Positions 63,699 to 64,000 of a stretch of DNA of 64,000 nucleotides are shown piece by piece; the stretch's first letter is position 1; every line of letters begins with the position of its first letter. The translations under genes were made by a program, and so were the position numbers. The DNA comes from an uncultured Flavobacteriales bacterium (GTDB taxonomy: Bacteria > Bacteroidota > Bacteroidia > Flavobacteriales_G > Salibacteraceae). The stretch is taken from NCBI GenBank assembly GCA_937899835.1, contig CALCCE010000305.1, forward strand, positions 1-64,000, written 5' to 3'. A model generated the notes under the pieces. That model was given only the letters and a program-made list of their open reading frames with translations, did no database searches and was not told where the DNA came from.

Positions 63699-64000
63699 AT
63701 GAAAGGTTTGTTCTCCTTTTTTCTCACTTTTTTCACGATTTCATACTCCCTATTCGCACAAAATCCAATTTACGATTGGGCTGGTTCGGTGATTGGTGGA
63801 TCCTCAACACAAGTGTATTCGCTTACCGTTGATGACAACGGAAACGTTTATTCAGCCGGATTGTGCTCGGGTTTCATCGATATTGATCCTGAGCCAGGAG
63901 TAGTAACACCTCCCAACGATCTCGGATCGGAAGGCTTTGTTCAAAAGCTGGATGCCAATGGAACTTTGCAATGGTATTTTATGGTGGGTGAAAATACCTC
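63699..64000 (+). CDS. Secreted protein, beta-propeller (SBBP-like) start, cut by the window end
   Basis: Partial; about 100 codons are visible. The signal peptide is MKGLFSFFLTFFTISYSLFA followed by QNPIYDWAG. Then VYSLTVDDNGNVYSAGLCSG and GFVQKLDANGTLQWYFMVG match the SBBP/YVTN-like repeats of secreted Bacteroidota proteins, many of which end in a T9SS domain. The rest is outside the window. Confidence 0.8.
   Translation, partial: MKGLFSFFLTFFTISYSLFAQNPIYDWAGSVIGGSSTQVYSLTVDDNGNVYSAGLCSGFIDIDPEPGVVTPPNDLGSEGFVQKLDANGTLQWYFMVGENT

Noticed and set aside
1-64000. tRNA, rRNA, CRISPR arrays, insertion sequences and riboswitches
   Set aside because: I looked for typical sequences by eye and found none; a covariance-model search could still reveal a small RNA.

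Overview
The window looks like chromosomal DNA from a Bacteroidota member, probably of the Saprospiria/Lewinella type (an inference without a database search). The evidence is a SusC/SusD pair, several secreted proteins ending in type IX secretion (T9SS) C-terminal domains (YPNP plus a final KxxV/I-like strand), lipoproteins with Bacteroidota-style signals, few Shine-Dalgarno sites, and -7 elements of the form TAnnTTTG. I see no rRNA, tRNA, CRISPR array, insertion sequence or prophage.

Region 1 (about 0.1-6.5 kb, all minus strand) has three tandem phage-tail-collar (MdpB-like) genes. A tightly coupled operon follows: LytS-type histidine kinase, LytTR response regulator, and a lipoprotein made of five starch-binding-like repeats. 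A small secreted protein comes next.

Region 2 (6.9-32.7 kb) is the core of the window, a complete maltodextrin/starch utilisation locus. Surface parts are a T9SS-exported four-domain carbohydrate-binding-like protein, a T9SS-exported GH13 amylase, SusC, SusD and two small exported accessory proteins. Envelope parts are three further GH13 enzymes, one with a plain signal peptide and two lipoproteins. The inner membrane has an MFS sugar transporter. The cytoplasm has a GH65 maltose phosphorylase, beta-phosphoglucomutase, a BadF/GlcNAc-kinase-like sugar kinase (candidate glucokinase), a methylglyoxal-synthase-like protein lacking the catalytic aspartate, GAPDH and phosphofructokinase. A NUDIX/winged-helix regulator is divergent from pfkA. 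Five intergenic regions in this locus, and none elsewhere that I found, carry a 17-bp dyad of the form AGTGT(A/C)-N5-(T/G)ACACT placed on the promoters. I propose this as the operator of a local regulon.

Region 3 (32.7-42 kb, mostly minus) holds a SLOG-like protein, two phosphodiester glycosidase (NAGPA-like) genes, a receiver-only response regulator and a DinB-like protein. It also has a TPR-PRMT-like methyltransferase translationally coupled to RNA 2'-phosphotransferase KptA, and a NodU/CmcH-type carbamoyltransferase with its DUF5989 (49 aa) and SxtJ-like partners.

Region 4 (42-57 kb) holds a 1727-aa T9SS surface protein, two GNAT acetyltransferases, a YheT-like hydrolase, a double-length UvrA-like protein with four ABC ATPase cores, a lipoprotein, a DUF1801 protein and a polytopic membrane protein. 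Region 5 (57-64 kb) is an acetate-use module (DUF4212 subunit, ActP-like symporter, acetyl-CoA synthetase) with inorganic pyrophosphatase, a lipoprotein with an SH3-like end, and the start of a secreted protein that runs off the window.
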